From Vitis vinifera (Eukaryota; Streptophyta; Magnoliopsida; Vitales; Vitaceae): a DNA stretch of 64,000 nucleotides. The stretch is from positions 4,434,501-4,498,500 of the forward strand of contig NC_081823.1 of NCBI RefSeq assembly GCF_030704535.1. The letters run 5' to 3'. A program made the position numbers and the translations under genes. The notes beneath the pieces were generated by a model. That model searched no databases, was not told the origin of the DNA, and saw only the letters and a list, made by a program, of their open reading frames with translations. Below are positions 33,689 through 47,713 of the stretch, in pieces. How positions within the stretch are numbered: position 1 is the first letter of the stretch; the number at the start of each line of letters is the position of its first letter.

Positions 33689-35268
33689 ATGGACTTCCAC
33701 CCTTTGCAGGTTTCACCACTGCCAAGGAAAGATCAAGATCTCCAAGAATACATCAACGTAGTACCAGAAGAATATGTGGCCATTGAAGACCACTTGGAGA
33801 ATCCCAATTTTCAACTTCACGTCCGTGAAATCATAAAGGTGACGCCAATAATTAATAAGAACAATCTTCACTTCTTTTTTTGTTTTTTTGTTTTTTGTTT
33901 TTTCATAATCTTTTTAGTTCTGAATGCATGCATTTTTTATGTTCTTTCACTTCTTTGTACAGAGAAAGGTGGAAGATGCGGAAGAAAATCTCAAACCATT
34001 TGCTATCTGCTTTCTGAAAATTGCTTCAAGGATGGGGAACGACACCTTCTTGGTGCATGGATTCTTGGTAAGATAAATCCTACAAATTCTGACAAGTTAG
34101 TGGGAAATCAAACAAATCCTTTTTCTCATACTTCTTGCTGTGGTCTGATCAAGAGCAGATGGAAGCCAAACTCGGAACTTGCATAAGAAAGATACTTCAA
34201 ACGGAGCTTCAGATTCCCAGAGGACTGAAATGGCCAGTTCAAGATGTTTCAAGCGGTAATTAGTCTCTTTATTCATCTATGGTTTTTCTTCTGACTTTTT
34301 TTTTTTTTTTTGTCCTGTGATCTTGCCAAGAAGATGAAGGAAAAGAAAAAAAAAAAAGTTGAGTTTCATTTAGATTTTAAGGTTTGAGATTTTGATCAAT
34401 GAAGAGTTTGATTACAATGGCAGATGTGGGGTTGACCATGTTGAGACCATCCAAAATACCAGCATCACTACTTCTTGATGCCCACCCCAAGATGTCGCCC
34501 CTGCTGCAACCCTCTCAATCCACTGGAGCAATTCCTTCTTCTGGATCCATTCTCCAGGTAATCAATAAAAGAACAGCCATAGTTTGCTGGGAAAACGAAC
34601 TTGCAAATAATCAATGTATATATCCCTACATTAATTATCAGTTTCTTTCCTTTTCTTTTTCCTTTTTCAATTCCAAAGATTAAAAAAAACTGGCACCAGA
34701 AATGTCTTCTATCCGTTTAGTTTTCAGACACCGAAGCTAAGAAAGCTGTTGTGTCTTGATACTTCCCTTGGCTTCTTTTGCTTTCTGGGTCGCAAACCAA
34801 GAAAACAAACTCTTAGTTTTCTTTTATTTTCTTTTCTTTTCTCAGCAACCAAATGGGACATGTCAGGACGGTGGACTTCAATGCCTGGAGGAACTAGGGG
34901 CACAATACACAGGGGAGGAGGTGATGAGCTCAGAGGCTCCAAAGCCAGACTCTCCACAACCTAGTGGTCCACCGAGACTCACCCCACCGAGGGTAGGTAG
35001 GATGAGGAATGAACCATATCCTCAACCATATTCACCTAGACCAAACAGAAAGGCACCACCAAGCTCAGGCGGGGCAGCGGGTGAAGGAACATCAGGCTCA
35101 GGGACACAGGGAGAGGGTACAGGACCAACAGACTCAGGGACACAGGAAGGGGGTGAAGGACCACCAGGCTCAGGCCCACCGGGTTCAACGGGCGAGGCGG
35201 TAGGCCCAAGCAATGACCCAGAAACTCCAAAAGGGGTTTGTAGTTGCAAAAATTGCTGCATAATATAG
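33689..35268 (+). CDS. Unrecognised five-exon gene; 302-aa protein ending in CaaX-like CCII
   Basis: Exons 33689-33838, 33963-34067, 34159-34255, 34424-34557, 34846-35268, all GT-AG with pyrimidine-rich acceptors. Phases (0,0,1,0) join without a stop to give 302 aa, which argues for a real gene. The ATG at 33689 (MDFHPLQVSP) is used; the open frame upstream begins with GTG. Residues 1-118 look globular (EYVAIEDHLENPNFQLHVRE, a KRKVEDAEENLKPF stretch, TCIRKILQTELQIPRG). From about 195 the protein is Pro/Gly/Ser/Thr-rich with imperfect SGTQ-EGxG repeats, probably disordered. It ends VCSCKNCCII: CCII fits a CaaX box (299-302) with further cysteines at 294 and 296, so prenylation and palmitoylation at a membrane are possible. 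Family not recognised. The only apparently intact non-receptor gene here. Confidence 0.72.
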
Positions 35269-36322
35269 CGCGTTTGGTAGTGTGGATGAGAGTATCTCAG
35301 TGTCATCATTGAATTGAATCCGATTCTTAATTTTTGGTCTTATCTTGAGTTTTTGTTACAACAAACACATACATGTATACTCAAATTCGTATCATTTTTC
35401 AATAATATAGGCTGCGCTTACAATAAATATTTGAAAGTGAATCTTAATAAACAAGCAATACTGTTCGCTTGTTTTTTTTTTTTTCATTTAATAAATTTGC
35501 ATTTTAGGCATGCAATGACATGTTTGTATAATTTTTTTGATCCAGTAAATGAGACTTGTATTAAAAATGTCAAAAAGGGTAAACCAAAGTACACATAATG
35601 TATATAGCAGTAGCTAAAAAACGCCAAAAAAAAAGAGAAAACAAAAAAATACTCCCTCCCTCAAACCGATTCCAACCAATCAATGAAATCTACTATGAAT
35701 ATCAATATTTCACCAATAAACAGTTTGGTCTAAATTAACGAGTTACATAAAATTAAGTATTTCAACCTTTGAATTGAGAGTTCCACATTCTCAAAAGATC
35801 TTCTATTTCTCTCTTTCCAAATAGTTCAAAAAATGCTCAAGTATTTTTATAATGTACTTACAATTGTCTAAAAAAATAAGTATTTATTTTGACTTTTGAA
35901 TTCTTTTTATTTTTAAATTTTTGGTTGAACGAAGGCAATGGTGATGCTGTTGTATGGCAATTATTTTTTAAAATAATTTTTTGTTCACTAAAAAAAACAG
36001 AAAATACAGTTTAGCAATCAACAAAAAAATTCAGTGTTTTAAAAAATAATTATATAAATATGAAAAATTATTTAAAATGTAGTATGGATAAATTTTATTT
36101 TTAAAACATATTTTAAAAAATAAAAATAGGTTAAAAAAATATTTTAGGTTCTCAAACAAACATTTATTTTACAAAACATCATAAAACAGTTTAAATTTTT
36201 TTTTTCTAAAAAACCATTTTTTATAACGATTTTCACTTTCCAAGTAGAACTTAAATCTTTTATTTTAAAATCACTAAGATCGTATCCTTTTTGTTTTCAC
36301 CTCATGAACGTTTGCTTCTAAA
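35269..36322. other. 3' flank of the CCII gene and AT-rich DNA
   Basis: 35269 onward is probably 3' UTR (AATAAATATTTG near 35422 as a weak polyadenylation signal). The rest is AT-rich with no gene seen. Confidence 0.45.
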
Positions 36323-36774
36323 TAAGGGTCTCCAAAAAGCCCGCGGCCCGCTTTAGGCCCGGCCCGAGCCCGCCTATGGGCGGGCCGGGTCGTGGGCCTA
36401 AATTTAGGCCCGGCCCGTAGGTCCGCCCCTTTAAAAAAAAACTACAAAAATAAAAAAGTATTAAAAAAAAATTCAATTAATAAACATAAAAGGAATGTAA
36501 CTTAATTGGTTAGAACCTTGAAATTTAAACATGAGGGGAGGGGTTCGAATCCCCCCCTCTCCCTTCCCTTTTTTGAAAGCCATTTTGGCTTATTTAAAAA
36601 AGTCCGCCGGCCCGCCCCGCCCAGCCCGCTAGCCCGCGGGCTCATAGGCCGGGCCGTGGGCCTAGCATTTTAGCATGGCCCCGCCCGTTGACCAGTCAAC
36701 GGGCCCATAGGCCCGGCCCGAGCTGGGCCGCGGGCCTCCTATTTACAACCCGCCCCGCCCGTTGGAGACCCCTA
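36323..36774. mobile_element. hAT-type MITE with perfect target-site duplication
   Basis: Ends TAAGGGTCTCCAA and TTGGAGACCCCTA (13-bp terminal inverted repeats, one mismatch). It is flanked on both sides by the 8-bp CTTCTAAA (36315-36322 and 36775-36782), as hAT elements make. Both subterminal parts are rich in GGCCCGGCCC-type motifs, giving a sharp GC island in AT-rich DNA. 452 bp, no transposase. A tRNA-like segment sits in the middle. Confidence 0.9.
36496..36560 (+). other. tRNA-like segment inside the hAT MITE
   Basis: TAACTTAATTGGTTAGA (36498-36514) resembles a D-arm/A box and GGTTCGAATCC (36542-36552) is a consensus B box/T-loop, about 30 bp apart as in a tRNA. No convincing acceptor stem or anticodon arm is seen, so it is tRNA-derived rather than a working tRNA gene. 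Confidence 0.5.
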
Positions 36775-36782
36775 CTTCTAAA

Positions 36783-38138
36783 TATAGCAACTATCGAAGA
36801 AAATATGGAAGCTCACTTATATACAATGTTCTTAAATATCAAACTAATGTATAGGACTAACTGCATTGTTGACTAGTCATGTTTGGTTCAATACACTTTC
36901 TAAGCCATTTTACGCATTAACCAACATTGAACCAAAACATCAAAACCTTTGGTTCGTTTTGCTTGTTGAGGTTTTTAAGTAATAATAAACTAATCATATA
37001 TTAATGTTTAGTTCACTTTTTGAGCATTAACTAGTATTAAACATCCTCGGATGCAGATAAGAAAAGACAAGAAAGATCAAATGGCATAGAAAAATCGAAA
37101 GGGTAGGGATAGGGACATCTCTAGAGCAACAAGTGCTCCAAGAGGTCCTTCATTGGCAATTAGGATTATAGGATATTAGTCAGTGTCAACAAAATCTTCC
37201 CTAACAGCCCCATTGGGCCCCTCTTTTAATGATGAATGGAGACTCTTGGTTGGATTTATTTCTTAAGCCATTTTAAAGCATTAATCAATATTGAATTTGT
37301 AAATCAAATCGGTTCAATTCACTTTTTGAGATAACTAATAAAATTTGATTTCATTTTTTTTTATTGATATATGAAAATTTTTCTTAATAATTATATTATC
37401 ATTTTGTTATTTAATAAAATTGAAAAATACTCATATATTTACATTTTATTTTCATTATGATTTAGAGTTTGCCGGAAAGATTCTGGTTAAAACTCATTTA
37501 GTCTAAAGTCTTTTTGTTAGCAATTTTTATTCAAATGATTTTCTTGATTTTTAAAATTTTATATAACAACTAGAAGAAAGACTTCTAACTCTTTCAAAAT
37601 TGCCTTTAATCGGGTTTATCAAAATAAAAACATGAATATTTTAATCTTTTTAATCATTTTATAAATAATTTTAATTTAATAATTATTTTAAAATTTAATT
37701 TCAATAGCACATAAATGATCTATTTATGTTATTATGACATGACAATGTTGAAGGGGAGTTGAACTAATGATGGTATTAGTGAATAATGACTTGACAATTT
37801 TTCCAATTCAACAGCACCAAAAGGGTAAGAGTAAGACACATCTTGATTCAATTAGATGGGTTTTAAGCACTCCATGATCTCAATTCACCCCACATTCCAA
37901 TTAACTGATAGAATTTGTTTCAGGCATGAGACCCATCTGATGAATTATGGCCAAAATTATGTCTATAAACACAACTCTTCTCTGCTGATTACAACAGCAC
38001 TGGCCCTATAATTGTGTCATGATGCTTCATTTGTCCATGTGCCAATGTACAAATCCACTTTGAAAATATAATTTCTTCCCTTTCTTGTCTTTGATCTCTT
38101 AATCTTGTTAGAAAAAGTTCTTTGATGACATTCCCACT
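36783..38138. other. Intergenic DNA
   Basis: No gene, repeat boundary or receptor similarity recognised. AT-rich with short low-complexity runs. Confidence 0.45.
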
Positions 38139-38300
38139 GGAATTTCAAGAGGCTTCTCTATCTCTACCAAGACTCTGGATTAAGATTCATTGACTGAGAT
38201 CAGAACAAGTAATATTTTACTAGGCAGTGAACTGCACCCTAGGATATGTGACTTTGGCTTAGCAAGAATTTGGGAAGGGGGATCAGAACAAGTAGCCTGA
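38139..38300 (+). pseudogene. Orphan receptor kinase exon 5 fragment
   Basis: Reads as kinase subdomains VI-VII: AGAGGCTTCTCTATCTCTAC, then AACAAGTAATATTTTACTAG (SNILL) and a PRICDFGLARIWE-like stretch, with HRD damaged and frameshifts on both sides. No other receptor exons are seen within about 1 kb either way. A remnant of a lost copy. Confidence 0.75.
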
Positions 38301-39173
38301 AACACTTACACATGGTCTCAGATGAGTTTTCATGGCTAGTGTTCATACAACCTATAAGTCTTTGCTTGCCCTTGTTAACTTATACTTTATATTCTCTGCA
38401 GCAGTGTCTGCTCAAGATATTGCCAATATCTAGCACTAGGGAAAACCCATTCCAGCCCCCCTATGGCTGTAAAATATTGACCATTAATATACCCTTTGTA
38501 TATCAGGATTATAGAATTCCCCTGGAACCACTAGACATGGAAGAATTTTCCTCATGTTATTTGATCCTGGTTTGAGATCACCCATTGCGTGTATTGAATA
38601 ATACTTGCGACCCCACATGATTTAGTCTTCGGAAGCAGGATGGAAACTGCAGCGTAGACTACTCTGTCAAACTTCCATGCTCAGTGAAAAAAAAAAAAAA
38701 AAAAGAAAAGCTGGTGGAATCTAAGAGGAAAGATTGGGTGGGCAGGTAGTGTAGAAAAAAGAGGCTGGTCTGTTTGTCCTCAAGCAGGGGAAACAATATC
38801 TGTTAGGATATAAAAAAGTTGTACAGACTGCCTTATCTTTAATGATCTCAAACTTAAATAAATCAGAACGCGAAATTAATAATTGATTCAAGTTCACACT
38901 GAGCTCGAATTATTTCTATGCAAAGGGAAACATATGAGGAAGCATCTTCAAGGGCAGTTTATGAGTTATCTTGGACACTGCAAGGTTGAAAAGTCAAAGA
39001 AGAAAGTCAAAATCTTTGCCAAAATGATAATATATCAAAGGAAGCTGTGATGACCAAGGATGCAACTAATCAAAGTCACTGTCAACGATCGTTGCCGCCT
39101 CATGGTGCTGAAGAAAATTCGACCATCTGAGTAACTTAAATCATCAAGGACTGAGGTTTCTTCACAAGGCAGA
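38301..39173 (+). promoter_or_regulatory. Upstream region of receptor E
   Basis: No similarity to the upstream block of A-D. Two AGTCAA motifs (W-box reverse complement) at 38992-38997 and 39005-39010, and a GTCAA core at 39081-39085, lie within 190 bp of the ATG. A poly-A run is at 38686-38704. No gene seen. Confidence 0.4.
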
Positions 39174-42273
<3,100 letters not shown>

Positions 42274-43149
42274 CTCTTCGGACCTCAATGGCCTCAATGT
42301 CTAAGTTTTAGTTCTTTATATTTCTTCCTATATACAGTTGTTTACATAGTTGCCATATGCATCTTTCACCACTTTATAGTTTCTCCTTGGATGTTCAGTA
42401 GGCATTCTTTTTCTAGATAAAGAAAGAGATTTTGTTATATCAACAGTCAAAGAGTTATTTATCACATTATTGAGCATAATGATACTACTTCTGTAGTGAT
42501 TTTTTCTCGTCGTGTTCTCTTTCACTTTCTAGCAGATCAATGAAGAAGACAAAAAAAAGTTCCTAATTTTCATGATTAATTCTCTTAATTCCTTGCTTGA
42601 AGTTGGTTTGCCTCCTTCGACGAAGTATCAAGGTCTTTCCTCGGTACTATGAAGTTGACATGGTATATATATGTTAAATAGAGAAGATGTCTTTGGTTGA
42701 GTACTGATTTTTCCATAACACGGCAAGTTTAAGACATACTTTCACATCATCTTCTCAGAGATGTGCAGTTAGTGTTAGTGCTTATATAACAAGCAATACA
42801 TCAACATATGACTTAAGAATGATAAAAAAAAAAAAAAACCCAGACATGTTACAGAACAGATTGTTTAGGAGTAAACCTATCAAGAGGGCCATTTTAATGT
42901 GTCACTACAAGCTCTGCCTTTCACTCACCATCTTTTTGTGCAAAGTCACATGGTCTTCTGCTGTTCTTGTATCATGGAAATATTTTTAGTTTGGTTTTTT
43001 AGTGCTTTCGACTTTTTGCAAACAAATTTTTTTCTTTACTATTCAATGATGAATTACGCATGAATCCATGAACATGTGCACCTCGTATAAAATCCATCTG
43101 GTTCATATTTTTATAACCATGCTGCTACCAAATGATCTGGTTAATAGAT
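42274..43149. other. 3' flank of receptor E
   Basis: Presumed 3' UTR, then AT-rich DNA. No gene recognised. Confidence 0.45.
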
Positions 43150-43250
43150 CCCAGCGGCTAAATGTCCCTACAATATTATTTTGGACATTCTCTTCTCAAA
43201 TAAGTTTAAAGTTTTAGATGTGGAGTCTTGGCTTATGAGGTACCATTCCT
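43150..43250 (+). pseudogene. Degenerate receptor exon 6 fragment
   Basis: CAGCGGCTAAATGTCCCT echoes the CAGTGGYTATATGTCCCC start of exon 6, followed by TCTTCTCAAATAAGTTTAAA and GATGTGGAGTCTTGG, which resemble the TCTCCACAAAGTCTGACG and TTCGGAGTCTTGATGCTGG of receptor E exon 6. Heavily decayed; probably from a second E-type copy. Confidence 0.5.
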
Positions 43251-43398
43251 TTATTTTCAGACTTCTAATGGTGGACTCACCATGTCCAATTAATGGGTCA
43301 ATTTAGAGCAATAAACCTGCAACCTTCTCCTTAAATGTGGTGGATCCACATTAATGAACTAGTAGGTTAGAAATTTGTTTGGTTAATCCTACAATCCA

Positions 43399-43742
43399 AC
43401 AGAATCCATCAGTAGTGAGACCCTCATTTCCTCGAGCCAAAACTTTGAATTAGGCTTCTTCTCACCAGGCAATTCCAAGAGCTGATGCTTGGGAATATGA
43501 TATAAGAATTTTCCAAACATCTTTTTATGTAGTTTGAACAGGCAACAATGGAAGCCTAGTCCTCCTTGATGAAACAGAGTATAATCTGCTCAGCTAGTCA
43601 CTCAATTGTGGCTGAAAATCCAGTTTTGCAGCAATTAGAATATGGAAATGTTCCTAGAGACCAGAGCAATGCGGACCCAGAAAGCTATATGTTGCAAAGC
43701 TTTGATTTCCCATGCAACACACATCTATCAGGCATGAAAAGA
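43399..43742 (+). pseudogene. Receptor relic P3: part of ectodomain exon
   Basis: B-lectin text (TTTGAATTAGGCTTCTTCTC, then AAGAATTTTCCAAACA) runs with a gap into an AENPVLQQLEYGN stretch and YMLQSFDFPC. It carries a stop after NSKS, a TGA in place of the Tyr/Trp region and a deletion, and ends at the GMK motif. Nothing of exons 2-7 follows. Confidence 0.8.
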
Positions 43743-44487
43743 AAACAATGCCAAAGTTTCTTAATTAGTTCTACGTTGTCCTTGTTATGACTTTTGGTAT
43801 TCTACTTGTAATGTTGTATTCCCATGTTAATAAAAAAATTCAGATTACCTTCAGAGATGTCCAAGAATTCAGATTTGATTGTTTCATGTCTTAGGTTGTG
43901 AATGGAACTACAATTATGAGAACCACTCAAAATTTTCACAACACAAGAGTCTTAACCTTTGTTTTCACGTATGAAAGTTTAGGAAGACAACTCGCTTCTC
44001 TTGTTTAGAAAAAAAAAGTTTATGCCCCCAAAAATTGCTCCTTCCATTTTTAAAAAATATTGGGTCAGATCGAGTCGGTCCACTTGGCATCCAAAACCCA
44101 TTTCCAACATCCCATTTCTGGGTATCTCCTCAAAGTCGAGTCATCTTTAATGAAAGAATCATATTCCAAAAGGGACCCACGAAAACAAGAAATGGATGTT
44201 AATATAATTAATTCTGAGAGCCATAGTCAGCCTTGCCCCTTACATGCATCAATCCTAGTTTGAAATGACGTTTTTCAGTGACTAACTAGATTGTCAATGC
44301 CGTGTGTTGAAGTTTGTCATGAAGTTGACATTACTGACAAGTTGAGTAACGACCCAGTCCCTCTGAGAAGCATTTTTTCTGGGAAGGATTTTTCATCTCC
44401 TAAAACTACATGCCTGCTCCCTTTAGTGGTCTGACTTTTGAGTCCTGGATGAAATTTTAGGTTGCATTGTTTCCTCCGTAAAGAAAA
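43743..44487. other. Intergenic DNA before P4
   Basis: No gene or repeat recognised. Includes the immediate upstream sequence of pseudogene P4. Confidence 0.4.
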
Positions 44488-47134
44488 ATGAAGAGGGAGA
44501 GCCATCCTCTCTGCATCTTCCTTTACACTTTGATCTCTTTCTCAAGAAAATGATACCTTAAATTCTACCCAATCCCTCATTGATGGCGATTTCCTCAGGT
44601 CAAAGTTTTGAATTAGGCTTCTTCTCTCCAAATGGGTCCACGAGCCGATATGTGGGAACATGGTACAGGAATTGTCCGGATCATGTGGAGTTTTAAGTTT
44701 TTAACCATTCCCAACAATGGAAGTCTAGTCCTCCTTGATCAAAAACAGAGGATTATCTGGTCATCGGGTTCTACAAGAGCCACTGAAAATCCAGTTGTGC
44801 AGCTGTTGGAATCCGGAAACCTTGTTCTTAGAGAAAAGAGTGATGTAAATCCAGAAATCTGTATGTGGCAAAGTTTTGATGCCCCCTACAATCCACAAAT
44901 GCCAGACATGAAGCTGGGATGGAACTTTAGCACTGGCATGGAGCAATATTTGACATCCTGGAGAACTGCCAGTGACCCTTCCCCTGGAGACTTTAATCTC
45001 AAATTTGAAATTGTTGGGCTGCCTCAGGTTGTTCTTCAAAAAGGATCAGAGAAGAAGTTCCGTAGTGGACCATGGAATGGACTTCGCTTTGGTGGTTTAA
45101 GATTTTTGAAACTTCTTTTGTATATAATGCAGATGAATTGTACATTTCTTATGAGCTTAGTGAAAACTTGACCATAACAAGAGTGGTTTTGAATGAACTG
45201 GGTTTGCTCCAGCGCCTAGTGTCTGAGTAAAGGAAGCACTGAGTGGACAACTATGCATACAATGCCAAATGATTTGTGTGACGATTATGGATACTGTGGT
45301 GCTAACAGCATTTGTAGGATAGACAGAAGGCCAATTTGCGAGTGCCTAGATGGATTCATACCAAAATCAGACATTGAATGGGAATTTCTGAATTGGACCA
45401 GTGGATGCACTAGGAGGAACTTGTTGGATTGCCAAAAGGGTGAAGGGTTTGTGGAGCTTAAAGGTGTGAAACTGCCTGATCTGTTGGAGTTTTGGATAAA
45501 CCAAAGGATGACCCTTGAAGAATGTCGGGCTGAGTGCTTGAAGAACTGCTCTTGTACTGCTTACACCAATTCAAATATTAGTGGAAAGGGCAGTGGCTGT
45601 TTGATCTGGTTCTGAGATCTGATTGATATTCAAGAGTTCATCGATGATTCTTTCCAAACTATCTATATTTGCTTCAGAACTAGGTAATTTTATTTTATGC
45701 TCATCATACAAAAAATTTCACAAAAAAACCACATTAAGACCTCAGCCCCTACTGTATTTTCTCTACTAGAAAAGTGGTTGAATGATGCCATTAGGCCAGT
45801 AATTCAGAGTCTATATCATACTTAGGATTTGTGTTAAGATCTGAACTCTTTTAAAGACAGGATTTCATTTCTCTGTTTTATATTCTAGAACTGATGGGTG
45901 GTTCCAGTCAAAAGAAGAAACACTAGCTGATTTTGGTGGTTGCATCATCTGCTGCTGGAGTTATCCTCTTGGGTTTGGTACTTCGGTTTATTGTGTGGAA
46001 GAGAAGAGTGAAAATAGGTAAGCATATTTCTGCACCCTTACTGAAAATACATCTCAAAAAAAAAAACTATATGCTTGATTTAGAGCCTAATATACTATGT
46101 GCCCAAAACAATTCTCAGAATTGGTTTTTGTCCATGTGAAAAGGACTTTGTAGCTATCCCCTGGTTTCCTGGGAAAAATTTTCAGAGAAAACAGGTGTTT
46201 CCTTAGATTAACATGGATCCTTACTATAGGTTCCCAAATGAAATGTGCCATGTAGATCTTTATAGTTCATTTTCTGTCAAAGGAACTGCTTTAAAGGTTA
46301 ACAAAATCCAGTTACTCTTGAATGTACAGGTTCAGACTCAGAAAAGGAAGACCTGGAGTTACCACTGTGTGATCTGGCTACTGTTACAAATGCTACTAAT
46401 AACTTTTCTTACACAAATATGATTGGAAAGGGTGGATTTGGCCCTGTTTACAAGGTAATACAGGTTGTATTCTATCTTTGAGTTCAGAAGAAAGCCAAAT
46501 GCTATCATATAACAATTATATTTGACAATAGGATACACTGCCAGTGGGACAAGAAGTAGCAGTTAAGAGGCTTTCAAATAATACTGGACAAGGGCTTCAA
46601 GAGTTCAAGAATGAAGTCATTCTGATTTCCAAACTCCAACACTGAAATGTTGTTAGGCTCTTGGGTTGCTCTATTGAAAAGGAAGAAAGGATTCTAATCT
46701 AGGAGTATATGGCCAACAAAAGTTTGGACTATTTCATTTTTGGTCTAAGCCTCTAAACCCTTTATCTATTGTAACAAGTTTGATTTTCGTAAGTTGTCTT
46801 TACTTGCATATCATGAAATTTCTGAATCTATACATAGTCCTCTTATATGTGCAAGGAAGCAAAACTGAAATCCTAGTTATGTTGATGAAAATGCTGTGCA
46901 GATAAGGACAGAAGCACTATACTGCCTTGGCAAAAGCACTTTGACATTGTCATGGGAGTTGCACGAGGACTTCTTTACCTCCACTGGGACTCTAGATTTA
47001 GAAATCATCCATAGAGATCTCAAAACCAGCAATATATTACTAGACAGTGAGCTGAATCCCGAAATTTCAGATTTTGGCATAGAAAGAATTTTTGGATAAG
47101 CTGAAGCAAGAACCAAACGAGTGATTGGAACATA
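44488..47134 (+). pseudogene. Receptor pseudogene P4 (exons 1-5, exons 6-7 lost)
   Basis: Exon 1 44488-45683, exon 2 45889-46017, exon 3 46330-46454, exon 4 46532-46742, exon 5 46902-47134; splice sites are recognisable. Exon 1 has lost the segment after the signal peptide, is shifted in the B-lectin and S-locus glycoprotein parts and has a stop near CLIWF. Exon 2 has CAC TAG in front of the membrane span. Exon 4 has two stops (CAC TGA; ATC TAG). Exon 5 is 5 nt short. About 65 bp after exon 5 the match to receptor F intron 5 stops, and SEC61-like DNA takes the place of exons 6-7. Closest to F, P5 and G (SEKKFRSGPWNGLRF). Confidence 0.88.
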
Positions 47135-47478
47135 GTAAGTTCTATATTCATAAACCAGAAAAATCTGTTCATGATTTCCAACTACTCAAGTCTGAAAATT
47201 TTATGGGCTATATATGTGAGTCCAGTTCTGCCAATGTCTGACTGATGCTTGTATAACTATGGATTTTCCTTTCTGTCTGGGCTGACCCTTGTACTCACTA
47301 ACTGTCAATCAATGTCAACATCCATATTTTTATTTTAGAGGGAAACAATTCATTGTACCATATCAGTTTGTTCAACAGTATATGAAATTTAGACCGTGTA
47401 TGTGAGTTACCAGTGGTTATCATCATTTGAATCATTTTAGCCTCATTTTACTATATATATTCTTCTTGATGATTTCAG

Positions 47479-47713
47479 GAACAACAGATTGTGATGACTG
47501 GGGATCAGGTGGAAGACTCACAAAAAGATCTCATTTACTCCTTAAAAGTGGCAGGATTCGTCAGGAATATGTATATTGTTGCACTGATAGGGCTCGTTGA
47601 ACCCATGGAAGCAATTGGCTCAGGGGCAGGAATTTTGCTGGCAGTCAATAATTTACCAGTACTTTGAAGCATTTGAGAAGGATAGAGCGAGTGGCCTTGC
47701 CTTGGGTTCCTAA
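47479..47713 (+). pseudogene. Fragment of a SEC61 alpha last exon
   Basis: After a good acceptor (TGATTTCAG) the frame reads EQQIVMTG, later VALIGLVEPMEAIGSGAGIL and LLAV. One base out of frame it continues YQYFEAFEKDRASGLALGS and a stop. The Sec61 alpha translocon subunit is known to end with text of the type QQMVMRGH ... LADFLGAIGSGTGILLAV ... IYQYFE, so this is a decayed copy of its C-terminal exon. The upstream intron-like tract and acceptor indicate a DNA-level transfer, not a processed copy. No other SEC61 exon is seen. Identification is from memory of the family. Confidence 0.72.

Noticed and set aside
34846-35268. Gly/Pro-rich last exon of the CCII gene as a chance frame of a simple repeat
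   Set aside because: It joins in phase to four upstream exons with good splice sites, and the repeats are imperfect; kept as coding, with moderate confidence.
36496-36560. Genuine tRNA gene
   Set aside because: A- and B-box-like motifs are present but no acceptor stem or anticodon arm can be made.
36323-36774. CpG island or promoter for a gene near 36.7 kb
   Set aside because: The GC-rich text is the subterminal part of a hAT MITE with target duplications; the small frame across it is by chance.
44060-44263. 67-codon frame upstream of P4
   Set aside because: No recognisable domain or conservation with other receptor flanks; likely chance.
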